Shown here piece after piece: positions 41,230-54,230 of a stretch of 64,000 bases of DNA. The notes beneath the pieces were generated by a model. The model saw only the letters and a program-made list of their open reading frames with translations. It ran no database searches and was not told the DNA's origin. The translations under genes and the position numbers were made by a program. The stretch is from contig NC_087062.1 in assembly GCF_963678635.1 (NCBI RefSeq), forward strand, positions 51,616,028 to 51,680,027, written 5' to 3'. Origin of the DNA: Symsagittifera roscoffensis (taxonomy: Eukaryota > Xenacoelomorpha > Acoela > Convolutidae). Numbering within the stretch: the stretch's first letter is position 1; each line of letters begins with the position of its first letter.

Positions 41230-42780
41230 TTCCCCCCATCTGCACCCCAGCTGGTCAAGGCCAGGGGCAATGGTTCAACTGATTCAAACGAAATGAAAAT
41301 AGCCACCGGGAACACGTTCTACCTTTCCGAGGTAGCAGTGGTGGTCATGACGCTACAATCTGCACAATTTTGACTATTGATTGTACCCATCGGGACAACG
41401 CCAACATGACTTGGCGGCTTGGGCATTGGCCTTGCTTTGACCCAGGAGTATCGGTGCTTCACATAACAGTGATTGATCATTGACTTTCTAACCCAGCACC
41501 GGCAGGATCAGAGCGAACACTTTAGCACATCATCAACTGTGCTAGTGTCTTGGTTTGATGCGAAGGGTTGCCGAATCAGTTGCGGTGCTGAGAGGTTGTC
41601 GATTCTGATGCGCTGATCAGTTTCACATGCGGGTGACAGTTTTGCATGTGCTTTGTCCAACCGCTGACATAGACATAAGTCTTGTTACAGTCGGACAGAG
41701 GGCAGTCGAATTTACCCTTTTTGGACCCCCCGTCGCTGGGCTGCTGGGGGATCTCTGCAGTTCTTTCAATTCCTTTAGTTACAGTTCCATCAGTTCCTTT
41801 AGTTACAGTTCTTTCATTTCCTTTAGTTTCAATTTCACTTTCACTACTAGCGGAGGTCTGGACCGAGGGTGAATGATAGTCTCTGAGATGCCTGTACATC
41901 TCTTTTTTGCTATGAAACATTCTACCACAGTTTTCATTAGCACATTGAACTGTTTGCGACCGATAGCATTTGCTTTAAAATCCCCACCGTCTGTGAACTT
42001 AAGTTCGGTTGTCGGATTATGTAATCAGTTATCCTGGTCGCACTTGGTCTTGAGCCCATGGTTGTCAAGATCAGCCCTGAGCTGCCTAACCCAATCTTTT
42101 TGCCAAACTTTAGCACCTTCAAGTAGTTCATTCAAGCTATCGGCCCCGATGTTTTTAAAGGAAGCATACAGTTGTACCCTTCTCCTGCATAGTTGGTGAG
42201 CGACTGGCGTTGTTTTTACCTTTTCATTCAGTTCCTTTAGTTTCATTTCATTTCTGGTTTCTAGCCTGAGACACATTCTTTTTGCGCGGTGTATAACCGC
42301 TTCTAATCTACCAAGATCGGTGCATCTGATGACAAGGGTCTCTAAGCCGTATAGCAGGACAGGCTTTAGGAATGTCTCAATGAGGAGACCCTTGTTCCTT
42401 AGTTTCAACCTTTTAGACACCAAGGCCGGTCTAAGACGTAACATTGCTATTCTTGTCTTAGAAATGCGAGCGCTGATAGCCTTGTCAGCGCTCCCATCAG
42501 ATGCTATGATGCTGCCGAGGTACTCAAAGTGATTGACCTCTTCAACCTGTTCACTCAGTACATTGATAGGGACATTAGTATTGTCTTTGGTGTTAAATAC
42601 ACTACTTTTAGTTTTCTCGACAGAGATTTCTAATTGAGCCAATCCAAAAGTTTTTGCCATCTCATTCAGCGACTTGGTAGCATTTGCCTGGTAATCAGAG
42701 ATCAAAGCCAGATCATCAGCGTATGCAAAGTTTCTTTTCTCCCCACTGGTCTTACTAAGGAGGAAGGAGTACAAATGATG
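41230..42780 (-). mobile_element. 5'-truncated LINE (non-LTR retrotransposon) inserted antisense in gag
   Basis: A plus-strand gag stretch is interrupted by ~1.55 kb with quite different composition (balanced G/C). Read on the minus strand it starts inside RT just before the YADD box and runs to the protein end and a 3' tail. 5' truncation is typical of target-primed reverse transcription. The ends are approximate; no clear target-site duplication or poly-A was identified. Confidence 0.7.
41576..42774 (-). pseudogene. LINE reverse transcriptase C-terminal part with two C2H2 zinc fingers
   Basis: The frame 42774-42025 has FAYADDLALIS (RT catalytic box), then FEYLGSIIASDGSADK and LLYGLETL, the usual palm/thumb blocks of non-LTR RTs. 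After a stop at 42025 and a frameshift, the protein resumes with CANENCGRMF...HLRDYH (C-x4-C-x12-H-x4-H) and, after a Ser/Thr/Lys-rich spacer with repeated TVTKG, CPLSDCNKTYVYVSGWTKH, a second finger. C-terminal fingers of this sort occur in several animal LINE clades. The upstream endonuclease and most of RT are missing. Confidence 0.75.
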
Positions 42781-43048
42781 ACACTGTCATTGTCGAACAA
42801 TCAGATTACGTTTGGGACTTTGAATGGTCTCATCCATTATTTCTGAACATTCCAATCGACATCTCAAGTCAAGTAATCAGTACAATAACTATTCACAAAG
42901 ATTATATAAAAGTAATCCCACTAACAATAGATGCAACACCTTTTAACTATAATTCATTTTTTACCTGTTAGACGACAAAATAATAGTTTAAATTCAACTC
43001 TTGTACAACAAGAAAGTTTAAATGGAACTAGAAATCTTACACACAAGA

Positions 43049-45494
43049 TATTCAAACACCATCACATTTTATAAATGAAGAAATGATTGAAACAATTGTA
43101 ACAACCACACAACAGAGTATTTCACCAATACATCCAAATCTTACAACGCCAAAACCAAAGACTTCAATGTTACCCCAAGTAACATTACAATCTACAGTTA
43201 AGCCGTCGGTTGCTCCAAAATATTCACATATGGATTACCAAACATTTAGACCAATGACGAAACCACCACAAAAACAAAGAATATTCAGCAGAAGTAATTT
43301 TGCAGAACACAATTATAACTATGTAAACAGATCGCAAACATTTAAACCTCCTCGTACAAATCAGCATAATCGATCATTTTCACAACGACAAAATCCCCAA
43401 CAACACACATAAAATTTTGTAAATTTTAATGATAACCCACGTATTTCAACAGACCTAAGTGAAAACTATCATTTTCTTCAACAGAATAAAAATTGTAAAA
43501 AACCGTACCTATATAAACAAAAAACACCTTACTATGCACCTTATTATCATTCATCAGATGATGACGAATTTCACGACCAAAACCATCAACTAAATTTTCA
43601 AAACCAAAGACTCCAGTCTTATCACGTAAATCAACCAGATATTTTTGAACAACATATGCGACAACCTAGATCAAATTACGAACCTCAAAATAATAGTTTT
43701 CATTCACAAAATCCAGCAATTACTGATTACTATCAACCAACGCAAATGCAAAACGAAATACCACTACCATATTACTTGCAACAACATGAGATAACAAAAA
43801 ACCAACTGACAAATTTTTCACAATTGCCAAATGCCGCAGAATCACTACAAATGACTATTAATCCATACCTCATGGGTGGATCATCAATAAGATCAAATAA
43901 ACCACTAATGGTGTTCACAGGCACAGACCCTGAATATTCTGTAGAAGACTATTTAAATGCAGTCACAGCAAATTTAATTTTAAATATCGGACCTGAACCA
44001 TTTAATACACCACTCCATCAAAATTGGATACATAGACGCACAGCGTTAATCTAAACAACACTTGATGGCGCAGCTCAAAAATGGTTTTCACTTTTACCAA
44101 TAGATATAAAAACAAATTGGAAAAGATTTACACAAGAATTTTCAAAAATGTTTGATTCTTAAAGAAAGAAACAAGAACAAAGAGTTTTATGCAATGAAAT
44201 TCGCAGACAACCAAACGAAACAATTAAACAATTGGCAGTTAGAATCGAAACACTAGTTCAAAAAGCATTTTCATTAAACACTCATGATTATTAATACACG
44301 AAAATGACAGAAATTTTAATGATGACTCTAACACCCCAATTAAGAAAAATAGCTATAAAAAAGAGAGCATCACATCCCTCATCAATTCGAAAACCAGATT
44401 TAGATTTCAGAAAACTAGTTGACAAATTGGAAGAAGCAGAAATCACAATGAAACTTGAAGAAACAGAAAATCCTAAACTACAATACGTTTATAGAATCGA
44501 AAAAAATACCACACAAATAAACGACAAACACGATTCAGATGTAGACCTAACAAAAAAAATCACTGAAATTTTGAACATATATGAGCAAAATCCCAATTTC
44601 ATAGGTAAACAATCTTTCAAGAAATGGTGTAATTATTGTCGAAGATACGGACATAGCATTGCCGAGTGAAGACAAAAACAACAATATAACCAAAATAAAC
44701 CACAAAAGTACAAAGAGCCAAACAAATCATTCTACCAATACATAAAAAATGATCAAATTTACCAAACAAAAATATACATAGTAATAACAGCTCTGGTAAA
44801 CCAATAATAATTCAAATTACTCAAAAAACCAATCGCCCTATAACTCTAATTATAGAGGTAGATCACCAGAACAACGAAATTCATGAAATTTCTCACAAAA
44901 TAGATATAGTCGATCAAATAGCCAGTATAACCAATATAGAAACAACTATTCACGATCAAATTCAAACAGAAGAGAATTTTTGATACCAGTTCCCATTCAC
45001 ATTCTAGGAATAGACACTATTCAAACGATAGATCTCGGAATTCATTATACAATAGAAGTAGAAACTACTCAAATAACAGAAACAGAAAGTATTCAAAAAA
45101 TAGAAACCAATGTTACCAAAACAATAGATCAAGAAACAATTCCTACAACAGATCTAATTATCAAGGAAACAATAACAATTATTATAATAGGTCACGAAAC
45201 AACTCACAAAATAGGAATCCCAACTATAACAATCGAAGAAATTATTCTCAATCCCCTCATCGAAACAACAATCGTTACCCTGATTCCCAACACAAGTACA
45301 GAAGTAACACACCGAAACATCAGCGACAAATTAATCAGGTACAAACAACTGAAGAAACAACTTCAGATCCCCCTGGTATTGACAACACAGAAAGTACCGA
45401 ACTACAATTAAACCACATTAATTGTGAATCAACAGACAGCGAGAGTGATACAAAGAACACTATCTCAGATAATATGATCACAGTCGAAAACTAA
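43049..45494 (+). pseudogene. gag: gag C-terminal part: capsid-like region, zinc knuckle, RS/N-rich tail (unit A)
   Basis: One frame from before 43083 to 44669 with in-frame stops at 43410, 44052, about 44160, about 44293 and 44667, several of them TAA where a Gln codon would fit. It has a Pro/Gln/Asn-rich segment, a conserved block LDGAAQKWFSLLP (44065) typical of Ty3/gypsy Gag, and a zinc knuckle CNYCRRYGHSIAE in which the fourth ligand (Cys) is replaced by TGA. After a one-base shift and a second shift at a T run near 44980, the native frame is an Arg/Ser/Asn-rich tail (NYRGRSPEQRNS, RYSRSNSQYNQY, NNRSRNNSYNRSNYQ) of about 200 residues, ending near TAA 45492. The 143-codon Ile/Thr-rich frame at 44980 is an out-of-frame artefact. 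Confidence 0.75.
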
Positions 45495-46888
45495 TACGAA
45501 CCCAATATATACGAACAACCCTTTAGTTCACACATTCACAAAAATCAATCGGAACTTCTTCAAGACTACTATACTAGACCCATAAGAAACGATGTATCAA
45601 TTGAACAGAATGTAAACGAAATAAATACAGTAGTCAATGACGAAAAACAACGCTCAAGTACAAATCACATTTACCAAAATATACAAAAAGAACAGCCAAG
45701 AGAAAAAATTTGGACGATCGCAATTCTCTTAGAAAGCCCAAAAACTAAAGAATTTTAACCACCCGATCTTGAAATAGAAGTTTTAATTGATTCAGGAGCA
45801 GAATCAAATATTATTAACATCCCTACTTGGAATGAAATCAAATCGTTACACCCAATCCTAACAACTATAAAGACCGCCAGTAAATTAGCAACAGCACAAG
45901 GATCAACATTAGTAAATTACGGAAAAATCCAACTTTTCTTTGTTCCCACTAGAACAATGGAACAAACTAAAATACTAAATAAACCATTTAAACAAACATT
46001 TCACATTACAGACATAAAACACAATATCATTGGCATACCATTTATAACTAAGTATATTCCCACAATCAACATTTTGAATAGCAAACTCCATATAAAAGAT
46101 AAACACAAAAGGACAAAAAACACATCCTTAACATTCTTTCAAAGATTAAACAAACAACCACCATTTTTTCCAAGTTTTACCTTATTTACAATTAGGAACA
46201 AAAATACCTAAAACCACTATCAGGAAATGTATATAACTTTTCAATCAAACAAGTCCACCAGTACGATAAAGACCAAAACAAACAACATATCTTTATGTCA
46301 GACCTTGAATTTGAACCAATCCATAAATTTTTTCGAATCACAATTTCATCCATAAAATACATGAAACATTCAAACTCAGATATTATTTCATAACACGTAT
46401 ATAACGATTCACCATACCAGATAACACTACCCTTAGGACTCTTAGGATACTGTGAAACAAATGCTATAACTTCGCCCACAAATGAAGTAGCATATCGAGT
46501 CAATAATATACTACAATTACTAGATATATGTCAATCAACAATTCTTGATTAAGAATTAGCTGTAAACAACATAATAAGCAACGAAAAAAGAAACACTGAC
46601 TACTTCACGAAAACACCATATTTTAAACCAACGTTTAAAATATCACATTATACGGAAGAACAACAAAAGTTTCTAACAATGTTTAATTTTCAACATTCCC
46701 ATATAACACAAAAAGAATTCAATAAATTAGCCGAACTGTTATTAAAATTTCCAACAGTTTATGCAACATCTAAATTCGATGTTGGAAAAATTAGTTCACC
46801 ACTACATTTACCTTTAAAACCTGACGCTGTTTTCAAAAAACAACGAGCAAGTAAAGTACCGATACATTTACAAGATAAAGTAAACAGA
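45495..46888 (+). pseudogene. pol: Protease and start of RT (unit A, truncated by the duplication)
   Basis: Continues the gag frame after TAA 45492: KIWTIAILLESP, TAA at 45757 (Gln codon in element 1), then the protease motif DSGA at about 45794 with SNIINIPTWNEIK, more complete than in element 1. Further stops interrupt the linker. RT homology begins at 46679 (MFNFQHSHITQ) and breaks off at 46888 at the duplication junction. Confidence 0.8.
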
Positions 46889-49334
46889 TATTCAAACACC
46901 ATCACATTTTATAAATGAAGAAATGATTGAAACAATTGTAACAACCACACAACAGAGTATTTCACCAATACATCCAAATCTTACAACGCCAAAACCAAAG
47001 ACTTCAATGTTACCCCAAGTAACATTACAATCTACAGTTAAGCCGTCGGTTGCTCCAAAATATTCACATATGGATTACCAAACATTTAGACCAATGACGA
47101 AACCACCACAAAAACAAGGAATATTCAGCAGAAGTAATTTTGCAGAACACAATTATAACTATGTAAACAGATCGCAAACATTTAAACCTCCTCGTACAAA
47201 TCAGCATAATCGATCATTTTCACAATGACAAAATCCCCAACAACACACATAAAATTTTGTAAATTTTAATGATAACCCACGTATTTCAACAGACCTAAGT
47301 GAAAACTATCATTTTCTTCAACAGAATAAAAATTGTAAAAAACCGTACCTATATAAACAAAAAACACCTTACTATGCACCTTATTATCATTCATCAGATG
47401 ATGACGAATTTCATGACCAAAACCATCAACTAAATTTTCAAAACCAAAGACTCCAGTCTTATCACGTAAATCAACCAGATATTTTTGAACAACATATGCG
47501 ACAACCTAGATCAAATTACGAACCTCAAAATAATAGTTTTCATTCACAAAATCCAGCAATTACTGATTACTATCAACCAACGCAAATGCAAAACGAAATA
47601 CCACTACCATATTACTTGCAACAACATGAGATAACAAAAAACCAACTGACAAATTTTTCACAATTGCCAAATGCCGCAGAATCACTACAAATGACTATTA
47701 ATCCATACCTCATGGGTGGATCATCAATAAGATCAAATAAACCACTAATGGTGTTCACAGGCACAGACCCTGAATATTCTGTAGAAGACTATTTAAATGC
47801 AGTCACAGCAAATTTAATTTTAAATATCGGACCTGAACCATTTAATACACCACTCCATCAAAATTGGATACATAGACGCACAGCGTTAATCTAAACAACA
47901 CTTGATGGCGCAGCTCAAAAATGGTTTTCACTTTTACCAATAGATATAAAAACAAATTGGAAAAGATTTACACAAGAATTTTCAAAAATGTTTGATTCTT
48001 AAAGAAAGAAACAAGAACAAAGAGTTTTATGCAATGAAATTCGCAGACAACCAAACGAAACAATTAAACAATTGGCAGTTAGAATCGAAACACTAGTTCA
48101 AAAAGCATTTTCACTAAACACTCATGATTATTAATACACGAAAATGACAGAAATTTTAATGATGACTCTAACACCCCAATTAAGAAAAATAGCTATAAAA
48201 AAGAGAGCATCACATCCCTCATCAATTCGAAAACCAGATTTAGATTTCAGAAAACTAGTTGACAAATTGGAAGAAGCAGAAATCACAATGAAACTTGAAG
48301 AAACAGAAAATCCTAAACTACAATACGTTTATAGAATCGAAACAAATACCACACAAATAAACGACAAACACGATTCAGATGTAGACCTAACAAAAAAAAT
48401 CACTGAAATTTTGAACATATATGAGCAAAATCCCAATTTCATAGGTAAACAATCTTTCAAGAAATGGTGTAATTATTGTCGAAGATACGGACATAGCATT
48501 GCCGAGTGAAGACAAAAACAACAATATAACCAAAATAAACCACAAAAGTACAAAGAGCCAAACAAATCATTCTACCAATACATAAAAAATGATCAAATTT
48601 ACCAAACAAAAATATACATAGTAATAACAGCTCTGGTAAACCAATAATAATTCAAATTACTCAAAAAACCAATCGCCCTATAACTCTAATTATAGAGGTA
48701 GATCACCAGAACAACGAAATTCATGAAATTTCTCACAAAATAGATATAGTTGATCAAATAGCCAGTATAACCAATATAGAAACAACTATTCACGATCAAA
48801 TTCAAACAGAAGAGAATTTTTGATACCAGTTCCCATTCACATTCTAGGAATAGACACTATTCAAACGATAGATCTCGGAATTCATTATACAATAGAAGTA
48901 GAAACTACTCAAATAACAGAAACAGAAAGTATTCAAAAAATAGAAACCAATGTTACCAAAACAATAGATCAAGAAACAATTCCTACAACAGATCTAATTA
49001 TCAAGGAAACAATAACAATTATTATAATAGGTCACGAAACAACTCACAAAATAGGAATCCCAACTATAACAATCGAAGAAATTATTCTCAATCCCCTCAT
49101 CGAAACAACAATCGTTACCCTGATTCCCAACACAAGTACAGAAGTAACACACCGAAACATCAGCGACAAATTAATCAGGTACAAACAACTGAAGAAACAA
49201 CTTCAGATCCCCCTGGTATTGACAACACAGAAAGTACCGAACTACAATTAAACCACATTAATTGTGAATCAACAGACAGCGAGAGTGATACAAAGAACAC
49301 TATCTCAGATAATATGATCACAGTCGAAAACTAA
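46889..49334 (+). pseudogene. gag: gag C-terminal part (unit B)
   Basis: Same content as 43049-45494: Gag core block, zinc knuckle with Cys-to-TGA at 48507, Arg/Ser/Asn-rich tail in the shifted frame. Because the shared lesions predate the duplication, neither unit can restore the other. Confidence 0.75.
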
Positions 49335-50728
49335 TACGAACCCAATATATACGAACAACCCTTTAGTTCACACATTCACAAAAATCAATCGGAACTTCTT
49401 CAAGACTACTATACTAGACCCATAAGAAACGATGTATCAATTGAACAGAATGTAAACGAAATAAATACAGTAGTCAATGACGAAAAACAACGCTCAAGTA
49501 CAAATCACATTTACCAAAATATACAAAAAGAACAGCCAAGAGAAAAAATTTGGACGATCGCAATTCTCTTAGAAAGCCCAAAAACTAAAGAATTTTAACC
49601 ACCCGATCTTGAAATAGAAGTTTTAATTGATTCAGGAGCAGAATCAAATATTATTAACATCCCTACTTGGAATGAAATCAAATCGTTACACCCAATCCTA
49701 ACAACTATAAAGACCGCCAGTAAATTAGCAACAGCACAAGGATCAACATTAGTAAATTACGGAAAAATCCAACTTTTCTTTGTTCCCACTAGAACAATGG
49801 AACAAACTAAAATACTAAATAAACCATTTAAACAAACATTTCACATTACAGACATAAAACACAATATCATTGGCATACCATTTATAACTAAGTATATTCC
49901 CACAATCAACATTTTGAATAGCAAACTCCATATAAAAGATAAACACAAAAAGACAAAAAACACATCCTTAACATTCTTTCAAAGATTAAACAAACAACCA
50001 CCATTTTTTCCAAGTTTTACCTTATTTACAATTAGGAACAAAAATACCTAAAACCACTATCAGGAAATGTATATAACTTTTCAATCAAACAAGTCCACCA
50101 GTACGATAAAGACCAAAACAAACAACATATCTTTATGTCAGACCTTGAATTTGAACCAATCCATAAATTTTTTCGAATCACAATTTCATCCATAAAATAC
50201 ATGAAACATTCAAACTCAGATATTATTTCATAACACGTATATAACGATTCACCATACCAGATAACACTACCCTTAGGACTCTTAGGATACTGTGAAACAA
50301 ATGCTATAACTTCGCCCACAAATGAAGTAGCATATCGAGTCAATAATATACTACAATTACTAGATATATGTCAATCAACAATTCTTGATTAAGAATTAGC
50401 TGTAAACAACATAATAAGCAACGAAAAAAGAAACACTGACTACTTCACGAAAACACCATATTTTAAACCAACGTTTAAAATATCACATTATACGGAAGAA
50501 CAACAAAAGTTTCTAACAATGTTTAATTTTCAACATTCCCATATAACACAAAAAGAATTCAATAAATTAGCCGAACTGTTATTAAAATTTCCAACAGTTT
50601 ATGCAACATCTAAATTCGATATTGGAAAAATTAGTTCACCACTACATTTACCTTTAAAACCTGACGCTGTTTTCAAAAAACAACGAGCAAGTAAAGTACC
50701 GATACATTTACAAGATAAAGTAAACAGA
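46889..50728 (+). repeat. 3840-bp tandem duplication, unit B
   Basis: Second unit; all stops and frameshifts of unit A recur here at +3840, apart from a few private changes such as an extra TGA from CGA at 47226. The right border continues into RT without a break, so unit B has the original downstream junction and unit A the original upstream one. Confidence 0.95.
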
Positions 50729-53530
50729 CTACTTGTCATTTTAGAACAATATGAAATTATATCACCAGTAAACAAAGAAGAACAACCAAAAGGTAACACC
50801 TTTATCAACCCAGTTATCATCTTAGCTAAAGGAGAATCACTAAAAATCGTTCTAGATGCTAGATAACTCATTTCGCTAAATGACGAAACTGAATGTAATT
50901 GGCCCATTGAACCTATTCAAGTAATTCTAACAAAAATAAACGGTAAATACTTCACAACCGCCGATATGAATAGAGCCTACAATCAAATGCCACTGGATGA
51001 ACAGTCACGACGATTAACACAATTTCTTATTGGAAATCAACAATACGAAATTATTAGATTATTCTATGGTATTTCTATAGGACCAGCTGCTTTTTCAGCT
51101 TTTATAAGTAAAATTTTTAGACCACTTATACTCAAGAAAAATGCAATCACATATTTAGATGATGTTTTCATGCAGTCACAAACGAAAAACGAAATGTTTA
51201 TAACTTTAGAACAATATCATCAAACACTCAAAAACGAAAACATGAAAGCAGCCCCAGACAAATCACATTTTTTCCTAACACGCGTAAAATTTCTTGGCCA
51301 CATTATCGAAAGTAACACCATAACTCCATTGAAATCACGAATACACGCGATTCAGAAACTTCAACCACCCACAAATAAAAAAAACCAAGAATTCCTTAAT
51401 GTTAAATTTCTTAAGTAAATATGTATACAAAATGCAATTATACTTAAGACCTTCCTATAAAACCTTTAGACAACAAAATAACTTCGAATGGACCACCGAA
51501 CATCAAACAAGATTCGTAGAAATGAAAAAATTGTTAACAGAACAAATATCAAATACAATCCCTGATCCAAATCAACCATTTTTTGCAATGTGCGATGCTT
51601 CAAACTTTGGCATCGGCGCAGCATTACTACAATCACACAAGGGAACAAACAAAATAAATCTTATATCAGCAAATTCTCGCTTATTTACACAAGTGAACTA
51701 CGACTCTCTACTCTCATGAGAGAATGCACAGCTATAATATACACACTTACCGAATATGAATTTCTAATACTTGGATCTAAACATCCAACAGTTCTATTTA
51801 GAGATCATAAACCTATAATGTTTCTCTTTACACAGAAATCAAACCCAAACCAGAGAGTTTATAGATTTCAATTAATTTTAAGGAAATTCCCAAACTTACA
51901 TATAGTTTGGACAGCAGGAAAACAATCTTGCACTACCAGATACACTAAGTAAAAATACACCACCTGAACTACTTACACGAAAAACCACAGTTGAAATACC
52001 ACAAAATATTAAATTCTATCTTGCAAAAAATGAAACATCAAGCAGATTGGAATGCAAATATGCAGTAAAAACTGATATAGATCAGTCACAAATAAATAAC
52101 TTACAACATTTCCCACTCTATTTAGATTTTCTAAATAACCACTATGAAGTAGATCTATTAGGAACATCCACATTCAAACCAATTCCTTATTCACATTGGA
52201 TAAAAAATAATACTCAACAAAAAACAATCAAACAACAACCACACAAGAAAGACACCTTTCCATTGATAGAATTAGAAAATTTAACTGATAAAAGAACTTT
52301 ATCAGGACCACCAATAAATAATTCAAAATACACGATAAATCAAGTTTTTGATCTTCATGACCCACTCGACACAATTCCTTTATCAAAAATAGAAGTTGAA
52401 AATATTTTTCTACCACCAACAGAAAACATTACACTACAGTTGTTACAGAAACATCAAAACTTTGATCCCGTAATTCGCTGATACAACAATATTAGGGATT
52501 AAAACACTAATCCCATACGCAACATATCCCATACGCAACATACAAAAGGACACTCAGGATCAGAAAAGACATACTCAAATTTTACACAAAATTTTTACTT
52601 CCCAAATGCACCAATTTGGATTGAAGTATTATGCAACGATTGCATAATATGTCAATTAAATAAACCTTATCCAAATCAAAAACAAATAGCAACAAAACAA
52701 GATTTTAAAGGACAAAGTCTATATTTCAATCATAGAATTTCATTCGACACAAAAGGACCAATTTCACCATCCTCCGAAGGAAATTCTTATATTATGGTAA
52801 TTGTTGATGCATTTACCCACTACGTAGCACTCAAACCAGTACCACCTTGTAATGCTTACTACGCATACACAACACTTTACGAACATTGGATAGCTAAATT
52901 CGGACTACCAGAAATACTAGTCACAGATAATGGCACAGAATTCATTAACAACGAAGTCATCACATTCACTCTTCATGCCAGCCATAGTCTTAAAAATTGG
53001 AACATTTGTTTTAATACCTAACTTTAAAACACAAAAGGGAATATCCAAAAAATTACAACCACTCCGAAAAGGACCGTACCAAATAATTGATAAACCTACT
53101 GAAGTAACATACAAACTTACTGACCCCAGCAAGAAAGAAATCATATAACACCGTAACAACCTTTTACCTTATTAACCCAAGGAATACGCACTTCTCGAAT
53201 TAACTCAATTATATTCTTTCATAGGTTTACACATAGTTCAAAATAACCCACAAATAGAACAAAATCAACATGTTAATACTACCAAAAATACAAAAACACT
53301 TCAACAGCAGAATATAGACCCTCAAAGATTAAACACACCAGAACCAAAAAAAAACCTCAAAAAGAGAGGAAAATAGAAAATTAACAGAAAAAAATTTACC
53401 ACAAGATCAACAACAAAAATCTGAACGAAGAGAATCATCACGTATTAGAAGTCAACCACGGAAAAACTATAAACCATTCCTCCGACACTCTAAAATATTT
53501 TAAAAAGTTGAATTTCAGAAACAACCTTGA
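49335..53530 (+). pseudogene. pol: pol of element 2: protease, RT, RNase H, integrase (broken)
   Basis: Protease DSGA near 49634; RT from 50519 with TAA for Tyr in the LDARY block (50864), YLDD near 51160, a one-base loss near 51390; RNase H with CDAS near 51592 and a frameshift near 51690, and a third acidic box changed from TDHK to RDHK (51810). Integrase lost about 200 bp near 52483, replaced by ~50 bp of filler containing a short duplication (CCCATACGCAACATA twice). A further ~510 bp, from just after the second catalytic Asp to before the GPY module, is deleted near 52975, removing the catalytic Glu. The GPY module and basic tail follow to TGA 53528-53530. Not functional. Confidence 0.88.
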
Positions 53531-54023
53531 TTTAAGATTAAAGTAAACATTCTTTTGAATCACTTTACACCTTCACATTTCTGTAAAAACATGCTGAAAA
53601 CAACCTCGATCAATTCTAGTTCAAATTCGACCAATAGAAATTGTTCAAGTTGTCACATTTCTATCTCTAACACAAATTTATTTAGCCGATAGAAATTAAT
53701 CTCTAGGCATATCTATAACTATAACTTTACAACCTCCAGGTCAAAAACAAGCAACTCGCTGAAACTTGCCAACTAAAATAAACATGCTTCTTTCCATAAC
53801 AGTTGATCACAGAAAACAAAAACTTCTAAGCCTCGTCACAAAATTTTTCAATCTATTTCAATTTTTGATATAACTTTTCATTGAAGATTTGAATTCATAA
53901 TAATAATTTCTATAATTTTTTGCAATCTTTTTTTAAATTTTCTGTTCCCTATTTGAAATATATCTCCAACTCTCCCGAATCCTTGAGCACATCTACATGT
54001 ACGAATACGTATAATATATCTAA
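53531..54023 (+). other. Spacer between pol and small membrane ORF (element 2)
   Basis: Homologue of 4630-5449 but ~320 bp shorter. The block around 53702-53750 is nearly identical to 4801-4848. Confidence 0.5.
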
Positions 54024-54230
54024 TTGATACGAACTATTTTCAGTCGAACAGATATTTTTCTTTTATACATAAATTTCCTCACAATTTTATTCTCCCTCAT
54101 CATGACAATGTGCAAATGTATAAAAAAGGCAATAGTCACCTTTGCCCTAGCAACCATCCTCTTGATACTCTTTATTGAAGAATATTATAATAAACACAAA
54201 CTTTCCAGAAAAAATTATAATTCAGATAAT
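54024..54230 (+). pseudogene. Small membrane ORF (element 2 copy)
   Basis: Encodes the same two-segment protein as 5450-5626, with CKCIKKAI and TFALATILLILF unchanged, but starts with TTG where element 1 has ATG and lacks the stop after NKH, reading on into ORF X sequence in the wrong frame. The splice-acceptor-like TTTTCAG (54037-54043) is retained. Confidence 0.5.

Larger units (their letters stand above)
40556..43048 (+). pseudogene. gag: gag, N-terminal part (element 2), interrupted by a LINE
   Basis: ATG 40556 opens a frame beginning MSQSSSDKSPEDDSVFPF that stops at 40660. The homologous protein continues in another frame (about 40640-40958, NILEQGISPSKAEFPEMKIK) after a shift at a T run, then in further frames to about 41230 (ending AQARKNF). 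A LINE fragment separates it from the rest, which resumes near 42781 (TVIVEQSDYVWDFEWSHPLF) and runs into the repeated segment. The assignment to gag rests on position after the leader and before the zinc knuckle; no capsid fold can be recognised by eye. Confidence 0.45.
43049..46888 (+). repeat. 3840-bp tandem duplication, unit A (gag - protease - RT start)
   Basis: Identical to unit B (46889-50728) except for about eight substitutions I noted (for example at 43281, 43386, 43573, 44275, 44505, 44921, 46110, 46782). The trinucleotide AGA is present at both original borders (43046, 50726) and at the junction (46886), so the duplication was formed across 3-bp microhomology. Confidence 0.95.

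Noticed and set aside
41627-42846. Plus-strand frames across the LINE (for example 41873-42199)
   Set aside because: They are the complement of the LINE coding frame on the minus strand, where the RT and zinc-finger motifs are.
43410-44669. Reassigned stop codons (TAA as Gln, TGA as Cys) to explain gag stops
   Set aside because: Element 1 uses TAA/TAG/TGA normally as ends of long ORFs, host exons use standard code, and one TAA in element 2 (45757) is plainly a change from CAA in element 1. Decay explains it.
44980-45411. 143-codon Ile/Thr-rich frame in both tandem units
   Set aside because: It starts with a non-ATG codon and overlaps the Arg/Ser/Asn-rich gag tail in another frame; the Ile/Thr repeats are what that low-complexity DNA gives out of frame.
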